From assembly GCF_002237555.1 (NCBI RefSeq), contig NZ_CP022541.1, forward strand, positions 186,001 through 250,000: a DNA stretch of 64,000 nucleotides, given 5' to 3'. Below, piece after piece: positions 8,932 through 17,987 of the stretch (its first letter is position 1; every line of letters starts with the position of its first letter). The position numbers and the translations under genes are program-made. The notes beneath the pieces were generated by a model. It was not told the origin of the DNA. It saw nothing but the letters and a program-made list of their open reading frames with translations, and did not search any database. The stretch comes from Antarctobacter heliothermus. Lineage in GTDB: Bacteria; Pseudomonadota; Alphaproteobacteria; Rhodobacterales; Rhodobacteraceae.

Positions 8932-9071
8932 ACCCTCACTCCATTCCCTGTTACCGCACCTCTGGCTCTGTAAAATCGAACCTGACCCCCAACCTAGGGT
9001 TTCTGATGCCGCCTTGCCAACACCGCCTGCGGCATTGTGGCACTGATTGCGACGCTGTGCGCCAATCAGGC

Positions 9072-9866
9072 TCATCGCATCATTTCCACCCCACCGCAGA
9101 CGCTAAGCGCCTGACCCGTCACCGCGCCGCCAAAGGACGAACACAGGTAAAGCGCCATGTTCGCGATGTCCTCGCACTCGACCGTCGACCCAAGCGCGAC
9201 CGGCGCCAACACCTCACGCTCCATTTCCTGCGGCGTGATCCCCAGAGTTGCGGCGCGCCGTTCCACCACCGCGCGGAACCGGGAGGTATTCACATGGCCG
9301 GGCAGGATCGCGTTGACCCGGATGCCATCGCGCCCGACCTCGAGCGCGAGGCTTTTTGTAAAGCCGATCACCCCCCATTTCGCCGCCGCGTAGGGCGTGC
9401 GATTGGAATAAGACAGCCGCCCGGCGACTGAGGCCAGATTGACCACACGGCCCCCGCCGCTGTTCTGCATCAGGGGCACCGCGCGGGCACAGCAATGAAA
9501 CATCGCCTCGACATCCACCGCCATCGTGCGCCGCAGCTCTTCGGCATCGATGTCCTGCACCGGCCCGGTCGGCCCTGCAATCCCGGCATTGTTCACCAAA
9601 ATATCCAGCCCGCCAAACTCTGCCTCGACCCTGTCGAACAGGCCGGCAACCGCCTCTGGGTCGGACACATCCGCCTTCGATGCCCCGATCCCGGGCTGTT
9701 CCCGTGCCATGGCCCCAAGCGCGTCGTCCGAGACATCGCAGACATGCACCCGCGCGCCCGCTGCCAGAAATCCCTCGGCGATCACCCGGCCAATACCTGA
9801 GGCCGCGCCGGTTATCAGCACCCGGCGGCCAGTCAGATCGACAGAAAGAAATCTGGGCGTGTTCAT
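9072..9866 (-). CDS. Classical SDR (3-oxoacyl-ACP-reductase-like dehydrogenase)
   Basis: 264 residues with all classical short-chain dehydrogenase motifs: TGAASGIG (cofactor), NNAGIAGP, catalytic Ser in VNLASVAGRL, and Y-x3-K in YAAAKWGVIGFTKSLA, followed by AILPGHV. NAD(P)-dependent alcohol/ketone interconversion. It is 11 bp downstream of the extended SDR at 9878-10789. The end overlaps the region where the longer IclR reading frame would begin. It contrasts with the second classical-type SDR in the cluster (21565-22287), which lacks Y-x3-K. Confidence 0.88.
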   Translation of the reverse strand: MNTPRFLSVDLTGRRVLITGAASGIGRVIAEGFLAAGARVHVCDVSDDALGAMAREQPGIGASKADVSDPEAVAGLFDRVEAEFGGLDILVNNAGIAGPTGPVQDIDAEELRRTMAVDVEAMFHCCARAVPLMQNSGGGRVVNLASVAGRLSYSNRTPYAAAKWGVIGFTKSLALEVGRDGIRVNAILPGHVNTSRFRAVVERRAATLGITPQEMEREVLAPVALGSTVECEDIANMALYLCSSFGGAVTGQALSVCGGVEMMR

Positions 9867-9877
9867 CGCCGCGCCCC

Positions 9878-10789
9878 TTAGCCCGCATCCTGCAAAAGCG
9901 ACACCGCCCTTGCATCATATTCCGCATCGAACCCCAGCACCTCGCGGGTGTGGCTCAGGTCATATAGCGGCGCAAAGGGCTTGTTTTCATACAGAGCGGG
10001 GTCGCGGATTTCCGGCAGATGCCCCACAACCTTTTGCAGGCGCTCCAGCGTCGGTTCAGGTGACAGCGTCACATTGGCCGACAAAAAGAACTGGTCAAAG
10101 CCGCGATACGTCATCTCCAGCCCCATACGGAACGCGCGGGCGGCATCACGGGGATCGATGTGGTGCCAGCACGGTCCGCCCCCGGCAGAGGACGGCCCGC
10201 CCGCCATTGGCCCCTTGTAAGTCGCAGGCGATTCAGAACGGACGCGGATTTCGTCGTGCATCTCTGGATAGGCCACAAACACCGGACGCATCACGATGAT
10301 CTCCAGCTTTCCGCGCAACGCAAAGCTGCGCCCCATCTCTTCGCCCATGACCTTGCTGAGTCCATAGGGGTCCGTGGCGTTCAGCGGGTGATCCAGGTCG
10401 ACCGGCAGGTATTGCGGCGGGAGCATCGCGCCTTCGCCCACCGTGTACCCGACCACGGAATCGCTGGAACAGATCACCACCCGCTTGACCCCGGCCTCTT
10501 CGGCGGCGGACAGCAGGTTGTACAGGCCGACGACATTGACCTGCATCGTCAATTCACCGGTGCCCGACCAGATGTTCGGGATCGCGGCGATCTGGACGAT
10601 GGCATCCTTGCCCTTGACGGCTTTGGCGACCGACTCCGCATCGGTCAGATTGCCGACGTGCCAGTCGATCTTGGCCTCTCCGGCCTTCAGGTCAAAGCCC
10701 TCGACCGCGCAGCGCCCGTCCAATTCGCGCACCACATGTTGGCCCAACAGGCCCCCGGCCCCCGTCACCAGGACATTCTTGAATTGCAT
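9878..10789 (-). CDS. NAD(P)-dependent epimerase/dehydratase-family extended SDR
   Basis: 303 residues. Rossmann motif TGAGGLLGQHV; downstream IVQIAAIPNIW, ICSSDSVVGYTVGEG, YLPVDLDHPLNATDPYGLSK (Y-x3-K as YGLSK), and MRPVFVAYPEM. Similar architecture to the SDR at 5321-6178. A GGAGGA-like site precedes the ATG. It sits between another extended SDR upstream (47-bp gap) and a classical SDR downstream, so it is part of a run of dehydrogenases likely transcribed together from the cupin gene. Confidence 0.84.
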   Translation of the reverse strand: MQFKNVLVTGAGGLLGQHVVRELDGRCAVEGFDLKAGEAKIDWHVGNLTDAESVAKAVKGKDAIVQIAAIPNIWSGTGELTMQVNVVGLYNLLSAAEEAGVKRVVICSSDSVVGYTVGEGAMLPPQYLPVDLDHPLNATDPYGLSKVMGEEMGRSFALRGKLEIIVMRPVFVAYPEMHDEIRVRSESPATYKGPMAGGPSSAGGGPCWHHIDPRDAARAFRMGLEMTYRGFDQFFLSANVTLSPEPTLERLQKVVGHLPEIRDPALYENKPFAPLYDLSHTREVLGFDAEYDARAVSLLQDAG

Positions 10790-10836
10790 CGTATCCTCCC
10801 TGACGGCATGGGCCGCCGATTGTCATTGTCCGGGGT

Positions 10837-11805
10837 CTATTGCCCCAAATAGTCGGGGTTCTTGCGCATCCAGTCGGCAAAGGCCGTGACGCCTTCGGCC
10901 AGTGGCAGACGCGGGGCAAACCCTGAATCCTCCAGCATGCGCGTCCCTGACAGCGCCCCCCGCATCCGGTTCCAGGTGGTCCAGGGTTCGGTCCCCGGCC
11001 CGACCTCGACAACGGCCCCCGGAACGGCGGCGCGCACCGCATCGGCCACGTCAAAGGTTGACCAGTTGCGCCCGTGGGACAGGTGATAGATGTCATGCCG
11101 CAGCTCTGGCGCCCGGACCATGGCAAGCAACCCCGCCGCCACATCGTCGACATGGGTAAAGCTGGCGACGAAATCGCCGCCCGCTGCCTCGCGGACGGGA
11201 ATCCCCAGCATCGCCTCACGCAGAAAGGCGACCAACGGGCCGCGCGGCAGATCCCGCTGCGGTGGCACCAAAGGCGGGCCATAGACAAACCCGATCCGCA
11301 CCGTCGCGGCCGACAGCCCGTACTGGTTGCGATACATGCCGGTGAACAACTCTCCGGCCGCCTTCGTCGAACCATACAGCGTGCGCGGCGACAACGGTGT
11401 GTCCTCTGGCACCGGCACACTGAGGTCCATGTCCTTTTGAAACACCGACCCGGTGCTGACATAGACAAACCGCCATCCCTGGTGCCGCGCCAGTTCCAAC
11501 AGGGCCGAGGTCGCAACAGCGTTGGTCTGCACGGTCTGCCACGGGATATCAGCGGCGATGCGATCGTTGGGAATCGCTGCTGTGTGGACGCAAGCGTCAA
11601 TCTTGCAGGGCGACAAGGCCGCCGCGGTGGCAAAAGCATCGGACAGGTCGCAGCGCGCCCAATGCACGCGAGGGCCCAGTTCGTCCTTCAGTGCCTCCGA
11701 TACCGGCGCGCGGTGTTGCGCGACAACCTCAAGGCCTTCGGCCAGCGCAAGACGCACCAACGTCAGGCCGACATGTCCGGTCGCGCCGGTGATGAGCAGT
11801 GCCAT
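10837..11805 (-). CDS. NAD-dependent epimerase/dehydratase-family extended SDR
   Basis: 322 residues. The start is set at MALLITG because TTGGAGGA lies ahead of it; the open frame contains another ATG four codons upstream. Rossmann motif TGATGHVG; CVHTAAIPNDR; VSTGSVFQKD; Y-x3-K in LYGSTKAAGEL; then IGFVYGPPLVPP. This resembles nucleotide-sugar or uronate-type extended SDRs. It follows the cupin gene by 43 bp on the same strand. The substrate is not deducible. Confidence 0.84.
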   Translation of the reverse strand: MALLITGATGHVGLTLVRLALAEGLEVVAQHRAPVSEALKDELGPRVHWARCDLSDAFATAAALSPCKIDACVHTAAIPNDRIAADIPWQTVQTNAVATSALLELARHQGWRFVYVSTGSVFQKDMDLSVPVPEDTPLSPRTLYGSTKAAGELFTGMYRNQYGLSAATVRIGFVYGPPLVPPQRDLPRGPLVAFLREAMLGIPVREAAGGDFVASFTHVDDVAAGLLAMVRAPELRHDIYHLSHGRNWSTFDVADAVRAAVPGAVVEVGPGTEPWTTWNRMRGALSGTRMLEDSGFAPRLPLAEGVTAFADWMRKNPDYLGQ

Positions 11806-11848
11806 CTGTTCCTCCAAGTATTGCTATGCGGTCTTAGCGCCCCGTCGT

Positions 11849-12214
11849 TCAGTCGTCAGACGGGGGCGAGGTGATGACCAGAAAAACCAGTCGATCAAGG
11901 CCCGTGTTGTAAAAGGCATGCTCGACACCGGGCGGGATAAAGATCACGTCATGGGCGCGCACCACGGTCTTTTCCCCATCATGTTCAAACAGGCCTTCGC
12001 CGGACAGCACATGATAGATTTGTTCCTGCACCTTGTGGGTGTGCAGGGCCACATAGGCCATCGGCTCATAGCAGGAAATGCGGTGGTCCACATGCTGCGC
12101 GCCCAGCCCTTCGGCATCGACTAGCGGTTTGGACAAGGCACCGCCAAAGTGATTGGGGAATTCTTTCCACGGCACTTCGGCAATATTTCGGATGACGGAT
12201 TTACGTTCGGTCAT
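11849..12214 (-). CDS. Cupin-domain protein
   Basis: 121 residues, a single cupin_2 barrel. Motif 1 is seen as AYVALHTHKVQEQIYHVLSGEGLFEHDGE (HTH...E...G spacing) and motif 2 as DVIFIPPGVEHAFYNTGLD (P-G-x2-H). Small cupins in catabolic clusters act as isomerases, epimerases or ring-opening or decarboxylating metalloenzymes, or as sensors. It is the first gene of its minus-strand run, divergent from the dehydroquinase-like gene across a 123-bp gap with a palindrome. Confidence 0.83.
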   Translation of the reverse strand: MTERKSVIRNIAEVPWKEFPNHFGGALSKPLVDAEGLGAQHVDHRISCYEPMAYVALHTHKVQEQIYHVLSGEGLFEHDGEKTVVRAHDVIFIPPGVEHAFYNTGLDRLVFLVITSPPSDD

Positions 12215-12252
12215 TTTATTTCCTCACTGGCAGTTTTATCTTTCATTTCCAT

Positions 12253-12267
12253 ATTACCACGCGTAAT
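12253..12267. promoter_or_regulatory. Palindrome in the divergent cupin / dehydroquinase-like promoter region
   Basis: ATTAC-CACGC-GTAAT, a perfect 5-bp inverted repeat in the AT-rich 123-bp gap between two divergent genes. Its position suits an operator controlling both directions. LacI-type operators often have this size and a central CG, so the upstream LacI-family regulator is a candidate binder. This is inference from position and symmetry only. Confidence 0.3.
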
Positions 12268-12337
12268 TTTTCGTTGTCGAGATGGCATCCGTGCAGGACT
12301 GCCAATTGCGTCGATCCTCAGAAAAGGAAAAATCACG

Positions 12338-12805
12338 ATGACTAAAGCAAGCAAGCCTTGGCGAATTCTCATGCTGCAAGGTGCCAATATGAATTGGCTT
12401 GGTCGCAGAGAGCCGGAACGCTATGGCAGCACCACGACGGACGAACTTGATGCAATGATGCAGGCGCGTGCCGCCGAATGTGGTGTGGAATTGGAAATCT
12501 ATTACACCAATATCGAAGGCGATGCGATGAATCGCATTTATCAGGCCGTCGATGACGGTGTCGACGGGCTGTTGATGAACCCGGCGGGATTTCAATACGC
12601 CGGACACGCGTTGAAGGATTGTCTGGCCGCGGTCCGCCCCGACCTGCCCTATATCGAGGTTCACGTCACCCACCGCAGTATCGAAGGTTATTTGCGCACT
12701 TTGACCGCCGAGATGTGCGAAGGTTTTGTCCTCGGGTTCGGGACCGATTCCTATATCCTTGGTCTCGACGGCTTGATCCGCCTGCTGGAGCGTCGAAAAG
12801 GCTGA
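12338..12805 (+). CDS. Type II 3-dehydroquinate-dehydratase-like protein with altered active site
   Basis: 155 residues, normal AroQ length, with AAAGGAAAA ahead of the ATG. The fold signature is clear: LQGANMNWLGRREPERYG (compare 'NGPNLNLLG.REP..YG'), LLMNPAGFQY, IEVHVTHRS, GFGTDSYILGLDGL. By alignment to known type II enzymes, the loop Arg (R23/R24), catalytic Tyr (Y29), Asn81, His109 and Arg120 are kept. The His of the 'THTS' segment is Tyr87 and the second carboxylate-binding Arg is Glu116. It is the only plus-strand gene in the run from 1292 to 22287. A dehydratase acting on a related cyclic polyol rather than 3-dehydroquinate is plausible. Confidence 0.8.
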   Translation: MTKASKPWRILMLQGANMNWLGRREPERYGSTTTDELDAMMQARAAECGVELEIYYTNIEGDAMNRIYQAVDDGVDGLLMNPAGFQYAGHALKDCLAAVRPDLPYIEVHVTHRSIEGYLRTLTAEMCEGFVLGFGTDSYILGLDGLIRLLERRKG

Positions 12806-12869
12806 TGGCACCGGTGCGCAGCGCGGGATTGCCCGCCTGCGTACCGCCGCCACGCCTGATCTGCTCATA

Positions 12870-13823
12870 TCAGACATCCTGTTGCATCCTCCGCCGTGCG
12901 GCGACACACGCCTCCAGCCCGTCGCGCAGGGTGAATTTCGGTTGATAGCCAAAGGCATCGCGCGCCCGGCTGCAATCCAACGCGCCCTTGCGCACGGCGA
13001 CGACACCCGGCCCCACCTGATACGGACCAGACGATATCGAAATATCCGCACCCGGAACAATTTCGCGGATCCAGTCGACCATCTGGCCCAGACTGGGCGC
13101 CTGACCGGTCGTGATATGATACACGTCATGTTTGTGCGTCCGGTGGTCCAGCGCCGCGACCAACCCCTCTGTCAGGTCGTCGATATAGACCTGATCGACG
13201 CGGTATGCGGCCCCGCCGTCCAGATGCAGGCTGCGCCCGTCCACCGCCGCGTCGATGAACGTCTTGGGGATGCGCGGACGCGGCAGGCCCGGCCCGTAGA
13301 CCCAACAGGTCCGGATATGGATCACCTCCATTTCGTTTTCCTCAGCGAAATCACGGGCAAGCTGCTCTGTCGCGAACTTGGAAATGCCGTAGGTTTTCAC
13401 CGGAAAACAGCCATGCGTCTCGTCGATCGTGTCGCCAGTAAAGGCCCCGTAAACCTCTTCGGACGACAGGTTGATCATACGCTTCACATCGCACAGCCGC
13501 ATCGCGGACAGCACGTTCAACGATCCCTCGACATTGACGCGCATGGTCCAAAGCCGACTTGATGCGCCGTTCAGAACCCCAACCACTGCGGCACAGTGGA
13601 TCACCGCATCAGCGTCAAAATCCTTCATCGCCTCCGCCAGTTGGGACCATTCGGTCAATTCGCCCGGGTAAAAGGCCAGGTTCGGCAACTCGGCCCGCAA
13701 CTCTTTGAGGCGCGGACTTTCGACGATGTCAAAAGCCGCCACCTCATCGCCGCGCCGGGCCAGCCGTTCGGCAATCGCCGCGCCGACAAAGCCGCCGCCG
13801 CCAGTGATGAATATCCTGGCCAT
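12870..13823 (-). CDS. NAD-dependent epimerase/dehydratase-family extended SDR
   Basis: 317 residues from the ATG at 13823; the longer open frame upstream overlaps the ThDP enzyme and is a shadow. Rossmann motif ITGGGGFVGAAIAERL; VIHCAAVVGVL; NLSSEEVYGAF; YGISKFATEQL (Y-x3-K); HIRTCWVYGPGLPRP. Sugar-nucleotide 4-epimerase-like architecture. The ATG is 3 bp after the ThDP enzyme's stop, so the two are tightly coupled and probably act in consecutive steps. The 64-bp gap after the dehydroquinase-like gene on the other strand means the two converge. Confidence 0.85.
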   Translation of the reverse strand: MARIFITGGGGFVGAAIAERLARRGDEVAAFDIVESPRLKELRAELPNLAFYPGELTEWSQLAEAMKDFDADAVIHCAAVVGVLNGASSRLWTMRVNVEGSLNVLSAMRLCDVKRMINLSSEEVYGAFTGDTIDETHGCFPVKTYGISKFATEQLARDFAEENEMEVIHIRTCWVYGPGLPRPRIPKTFIDAAVDGRSLHLDGGAAYRVDQVYIDDLTEGLVAALDHRTHKHDVYHITTGQAPSLGQMVDWIREIVPGADISISSGPYQVGPGVVAVRKGALDCSRARDAFGYQPKFTLRDGLEACVAARRRMQQDV

Positions 13824-13825
13824 GT

Positions 13826-15613
13826 TCAGCGCGCACCCGGTTGCAGGATGCGCTCGCCAAAGGCCGGCTCTTTGTACGGGATCGGCGGCAGCTGCCACGC
13901 GCCGGTCGCGGGCGGACGGACGTCGGCATCCACATGGACGTCGATCAGGTAAGGGACATTGGCCTGAACCGCGTGTTCCAACGCCCCGGCGAAATCCTCG
14001 GACTGGGTGACGGTAACCGCTTCGACCCCGGCCGCCTTGGCCCAACCGGCGAAATCGGGGTTGTAGGGTTGGGAATTTGGTCCAGAATAAAATCCGGTTC
14101 CAATTTCGCGACCATTGAACAAACCATACTGCAAGTCGCGGATTGCCCCCCACGCAAAGTTGTTCCAAACCACCCAGACAACCGGAATGTTGTATTCAAC
14201 GGCCGTGCAAAGAACGTGCGGCACCATGGTAAAACCGCCGTCTCCGCAAACCGAAACAACCGGACGATCTGGCGCGGCCAGCTTGGCACCAAGAGCCGCA
14301 GCAGGACCAAAGCCCATTCCCGAAAAGCCCCAGCTGTTCAGCATTGTCTGAGGACGCCGTGCCTTCCAGAACTGCATGAACCAGTTATGGTGAATGCCGG
14401 CGTCAAACGTCATGATGGTGTCATCAGACAGAACCTTCTGGCAATCGTCGACAATACGTTCGGGCCGGATCGGTTTGGTGTGCAGTTCGAAATTGGGACG
14501 GGTGAACGCATCCCATTCACCTTTCCAAGCAGCGATATCGTCCAACCAAGCCTGATTGTGAACGCCTTGCGGAATATTTCGCGCGTCCAATTCGGCCAGA
14601 ATTTGCCGCAGAAAGCTGCGCGCATCAGCCAGAACCGGCAGATCCGGCGCATAGCTGCGACCCAGTTCGGCATGATCGACGTCCACATGCACCAGTTTCG
14701 TCGCGGGGAAATTCCACGAATATCCCGGCAGCCACGACGACGACGACCGGTCGTCAAAACGCGCGCCAATCGCAATCACCAGATCGCTCAACCGCCCGGC
14801 CTGATTGGCCGCATAAGCGCCATTGCGACCGATAAAGCCCAACGACAGCGGATCCTCCATATCCAGCGATCCCATCCCGTTCGGGGAGGCGATCACAGGA
14901 ATACTCAGACGGTGCGCCAAGGCTGTAAGCTCTTCGGACGCCTCCGAAATAACGACACCATGGCCGACAAACAGCGCCGGTTGCCGAGAGGCCAGAAGCA
15001 TATCCACCGTGCGAGCGATATCCTCTGGCGAAGCCGCGCTGCGGCGCTCGTTCAACAGGATCTTGTGCCCGTGTTCCAGTTCAACATCCGCCTCTTCCTG
15101 AAAGACGTTGAACGGGATATCCATGTTCACCGGCCCCGGGCGACCTGACAACATGGTCGACCAAGACTGCCGCAAGGCCAGAGGCAACATATCCACCCGC
15201 GTCGGCTGATAGCTGCGTTTGACCACCGGGCGCATCACATTGACGAAATCCGCCTGATGGTGCCGGTTGATTTCCTGAAACGGGCTGCGGTTGAATTGCG
15301 ATGTCGGCACATTTGCTGTGATCGCAAAGAAAGCCGAACTGTCCGTCAATGCCAGCGCGGTGCCCATCACCATATTGGCCGACCCTGGCCCGCAAGAGGT
15401 CAATGTCGCCACGGCTTCATGCTTGACCCGGAAATAAGCGTCGGCCATATGCGCGGCAACCTGCTCATGGCGGGGGGAAATCAGCTCGATATCCTCTTTC
15501 GCATCGTGCAGCGCATCCAGCATTCCGACGTTTCCGTGGCCGCAGATACCAAATACATAGGGGACTTTCTCTTTGACGAGAAATTCGGTGATCAGCTCGG
15601 CACCTTTGGGCAT
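13826..15613 (-). CDS. ThDP-dependent enzyme (acetolactate-synthase/IolD superfamily)
   Basis: 595 residues, full-length POX/AHAS-type ThDP enzyme. Catalytic Glu lies in SPRHEQVAAHMADAY near residue 49; SCGPGSANMVMG near residue 75; central domain VGHGVVISEAS and HVDVDHAELGRSY; ThDP-binding motif from GDGGFTMVPHV to WVVWNN near residue 470. The N terminus reads FGICGHGNVGML rather than the 'GYPGG' of acetolactate synthase; GHGNV is a hallmark of IolD (trihydroxycyclohexane-dione hydrolase). No acetolactate-synthase small subunit is present. It is coupled to the downstream extended SDR. C-C cleavage of a diketone or ligation of a keto acid are both possible. Confidence 0.83.
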   Translation of the reverse strand: MPKGAELITEFLVKEKVPYVFGICGHGNVGMLDALHDAKEDIELISPRHEQVAAHMADAYFRVKHEAVATLTSCGPGSANMVMGTALALTDSSAFFAITANVPTSQFNRSPFQEINRHHQADFVNVMRPVVKRSYQPTRVDMLPLALRQSWSTMLSGRPGPVNMDIPFNVFQEEADVELEHGHKILLNERRSAASPEDIARTVDMLLASRQPALFVGHGVVISEASEELTALAHRLSIPVIASPNGMGSLDMEDPLSLGFIGRNGAYAANQAGRLSDLVIAIGARFDDRSSSSWLPGYSWNFPATKLVHVDVDHAELGRSYAPDLPVLADARSFLRQILAELDARNIPQGVHNQAWLDDIAAWKGEWDAFTRPNFELHTKPIRPERIVDDCQKVLSDDTIMTFDAGIHHNWFMQFWKARRPQTMLNSWGFSGMGFGPAAALGAKLAAPDRPVVSVCGDGGFTMVPHVLCTAVEYNIPVVWVVWNNFAWGAIRDLQYGLFNGREIGTGFYSGPNSQPYNPDFAGWAKAAGVEAVTVTQSEDFAGALEHAVQANVPYLIDVHVDADVRPPATGAWQLPPIPYKEPAFGERILQPGAR

Positions 15614-15828
15614 GGGAGGCTCCTCATGTTTTCCGGTCGGCCTTCAACGCCTAGACCGAATTTTGATATGACAGGTTCAAACGTCTGCAAATATTGAGAC
15701 ATTCGGGTAGAATTCTTGGCCAGTATTTCGAGCCAATTCGGGATTTTCATGTACGCCGGTGCGTCAGAGCCGTCGTGAAACTGGGACCGATAGATGTGTC
15801 CAAAGCCACGGCTGCCTTACTTGCGGCA

Positions 15829-17355
15829 TCACACCTCTTTTTTCGCGGTCTTGAAGAGACCGAACAGTTTGCTCCAACCCGTGGCAATCAACCCTCGAAC
15901 AAACTTGCTCTGGAGCGACAGCGAAAGAACAATCAAGGCAATCAGGATCAACGCGACGGGACGGGTGACAAAGGCCTCGATACTGCCATTGGACCCCAAC
16001 AGCGCGCGGCGCAGGCTGACATCGGCCATCGACCCCAACAGGACGCCAATCACCATAGGCGCGACCGGATATCCGATTTCTTCCATCAAATAGACGATCA
16101 GACCAAAGGTCAGCATCATGTATATGTTGAAGATATTTAGACCCAATGCCCACGACCCCATCACCGCAAAGAACACCACCATCGGCATCAATACGGCGAC
16201 CGGCAGCCGCAGAACCATACCGGTAACGCGCGCCATCAGGATGCCGTAAACAAGGATGCCAATTGCGGCCCAGAACAGCATCGCGGCCATTTGCGCGATA
16301 AAGTTGGGAAATTCGAAGGCGAGCATCGGTCCAGGCCGGACACCGTGCAGATTCAACGCGCCAAGCAACATTGCCGCAGGCGGGGAACCAGGGATACCCA
16401 AGGACAGAACCGGAATGATCGCACCACCGATACAAGCGTTGTTGGCTGTTTCGGCGGCAATAACGCCCGACATATTGCCTTTGCCAAAGCTTTCGGGATC
16501 GGGATCAGCTTTCTTTGCGGCATCATAGGACGCCCAGGCAGCGATATCCTCGCCCACGCCCGGGATGACCCCGATTGACACGCCCATCAGTCCGGCGCGC
16601 GTCGTGGCAAACTTGCGGCGCCAAACCTCGCGCCAGTTGGGCCACAGGTTCTTGACGGATTTTACCGAGTCCGCCTTTTCACTCAGATCGCGCAAGATCC
16701 GCATAACTTGGGGAATGGCGAACCCGCCAAGAATGACAGGCACGATATCGATCCCGCCAGCCAATTCGGGCAGACCAAAGGTAAACCGGGGATAACCCTG
16801 GATCGTCTCCATTCCGATGGAGGCCACCAGCAAGCCAAGCATCCCGGCGATCCACCCTTTGACAGGCATATCCGGAGCGGTCAGCGAACCGCAAATCAGG
16901 ACACCAAATACCGCCAGCAAAAAGAACTCAGCCGAGGTGAATTGCAAGGACAGTTCGATCAAGATCGGCGAAAGCGCGAGCAGCGCAAACAAACCGATGA
17001 TCGTTCCGATAGCGGACGAAACAGTGGCCATGGAAATGGCTTCCCCTGCCCTGCCCTGCTGCGCCAATTTGTACCCGTCCAATGCGGTTGCCGCCCCGGC
17101 CGCTGTGCCGGGAATCCCGAGCAGAATAGACGCATGTGAAGGACCGTAAATTGCACCTACATAAGATCCGATAAGGGCGATCATCGCGATATCGACAGGT
17201 AACCCGAACGTCACCGTGCTAAGCAAGGCCACGGCAAGCGTCGCGGTCAAACCCGGCAACGAGCCAAAGATAATGCCCAGAATGACAGCGCCAGATATTA
17301 CCGCCAGATCAAGCGGGTTCGCCAGCGCGATGATTTCATAGAAGAACTGTTGCAT
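15829..17355 (-). CDS. tctA: Tripartite tricarboxylate transporter large permease (TctA family)
   Basis: 508 residues, normal TctA length, strongly hydrophobic with about 11-12 membrane segments. Family signatures include GIIFGSLPGLTATLAVALL near residue 27, YGPSHASILLGIPGTAAGAATALDGY near residue 68 (shown here as YGPSHASILLGIPGTA), and GIPGSPPAAMLLGALNLHG near residue 320. It forms the membrane pore of a cation-driven importer with TctB and the periplasmic receptor TctC, both immediately upstream. Substrates of the family are carboxylates and related polar metabolites. This is likely the uptake route for the cluster's substrate. Confidence 0.92.
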   Translation of the reverse strand: MQQFFYEIIALANPLDLAVISGAVILGIIFGSLPGLTATLAVALLSTVTFGLPVDIAMIALIGSYVGAIYGPSHASILLGIPGTAAGAATALDGYKLAQQGRAGEAISMATVSSAIGTIIGLFALLALSPILIELSLQFTSAEFFLLAVFGVLICGSLTAPDMPVKGWIAGMLGLLVASIGMETIQGYPRFTFGLPELAGGIDIVPVILGGFAIPQVMRILRDLSEKADSVKSVKNLWPNWREVWRRKFATTRAGLMGVSIGVIPGVGEDIAAWASYDAAKKADPDPESFGKGNMSGVIAAETANNACIGGAIIPVLSLGIPGSPPAAMLLGALNLHGVRPGPMLAFEFPNFIAQMAAMLFWAAIGILVYGILMARVTGMVLRLPVAVLMPMVVFFAVMGSWALGLNIFNIYMMLTFGLIVYLMEEIGYPVAPMVIGVLLGSMADVSLRRALLGSNGSIEAFVTRPVALILIALIVLSLSLQSKFVRGLIATGWSKLFGLFKTAKKEV

Positions 17356-17386
17356 TTTTTACCAATCCTCTTTCACGGACCGACGC

Positions 17387-17914
17387 TCAGGGCATCGGCA
17401 CATACAAGAATGTGCGGAAGAGATAGGTGAACAGATAAGGCACACCGACGGCGACCAGTGCTGTGATCGGGATCTTGCGGCTCAACTTTCCTTCGCCATC
17501 TCCCCACCAGAACAAGGCGATGGAGATAAACAGGAATAAGCCGCTCGCCAAAAGAAAGTTCATCCTGCCGATGGCAACAAAGATATAGACCGCCATCAGA
17601 ATGGATATCAGAATGACCCGGTGGATCGGACGGTTATATCCCAGACCTCGAAACCATCCAACGGTTGAAGGCCAAAGGCCGTCACAGCCGCCTTCCTTGA
17701 TGGCCTGCGCCAATACCTTTAGGTTGAAGAGGATCAACAAACCGCCAATCACTGCCGGAAACAATCCGGGTGAAACATACCACAAATTCGTCGAACCGGT
17801 GACGGTGCTGGTCCAGGGCATTCGCGCGGCGGATATGACAACGGCAAGTCCAAGGCAAATCATCACACTGGATGCAACGACATCGGCGCGGCGAAGAGAT
17901 TTACGCGGCAGCAT
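17387..17914 (-). CDS. tctB: Tripartite tricarboxylate transporter small permease (TctB family)
   Basis: 175 residues with four predicted membrane segments (SSVMICLGLAVVISAAR; LFPAVIGGLLILFNLKVLA; VILISILMAVYIFVAIG through FLLASGLFLFISIALFWW; ITALVAVGVPYLFTYLF). The first loop has the typical 'P..FP..' segment (SPGLFPAVIGG). It lies 31 bp upstream of tctA and 73 bp downstream of tctC in the usual C-B-A order. Confidence 0.86.
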   Translation of the reverse strand: MLPRKSLRRADVVASSVMICLGLAVVISAARMPWTSTVTGSTNLWYVSPGLFPAVIGGLLILFNLKVLAQAIKEGGCDGLWPSTVGWFRGLGYNRPIHRVILISILMAVYIFVAIGRMNFLLASGLFLFISIALFWWGDGEGKLSRKIPITALVAVGVPYLFTYLFRTFLYVPMP

Positions 17915-17987
17915 CGGCTACTCCTGAAGACAAGATCGGGAATTGTCGGTGCCGCAACGCGGCACCGACACAATACATCGGGATATT

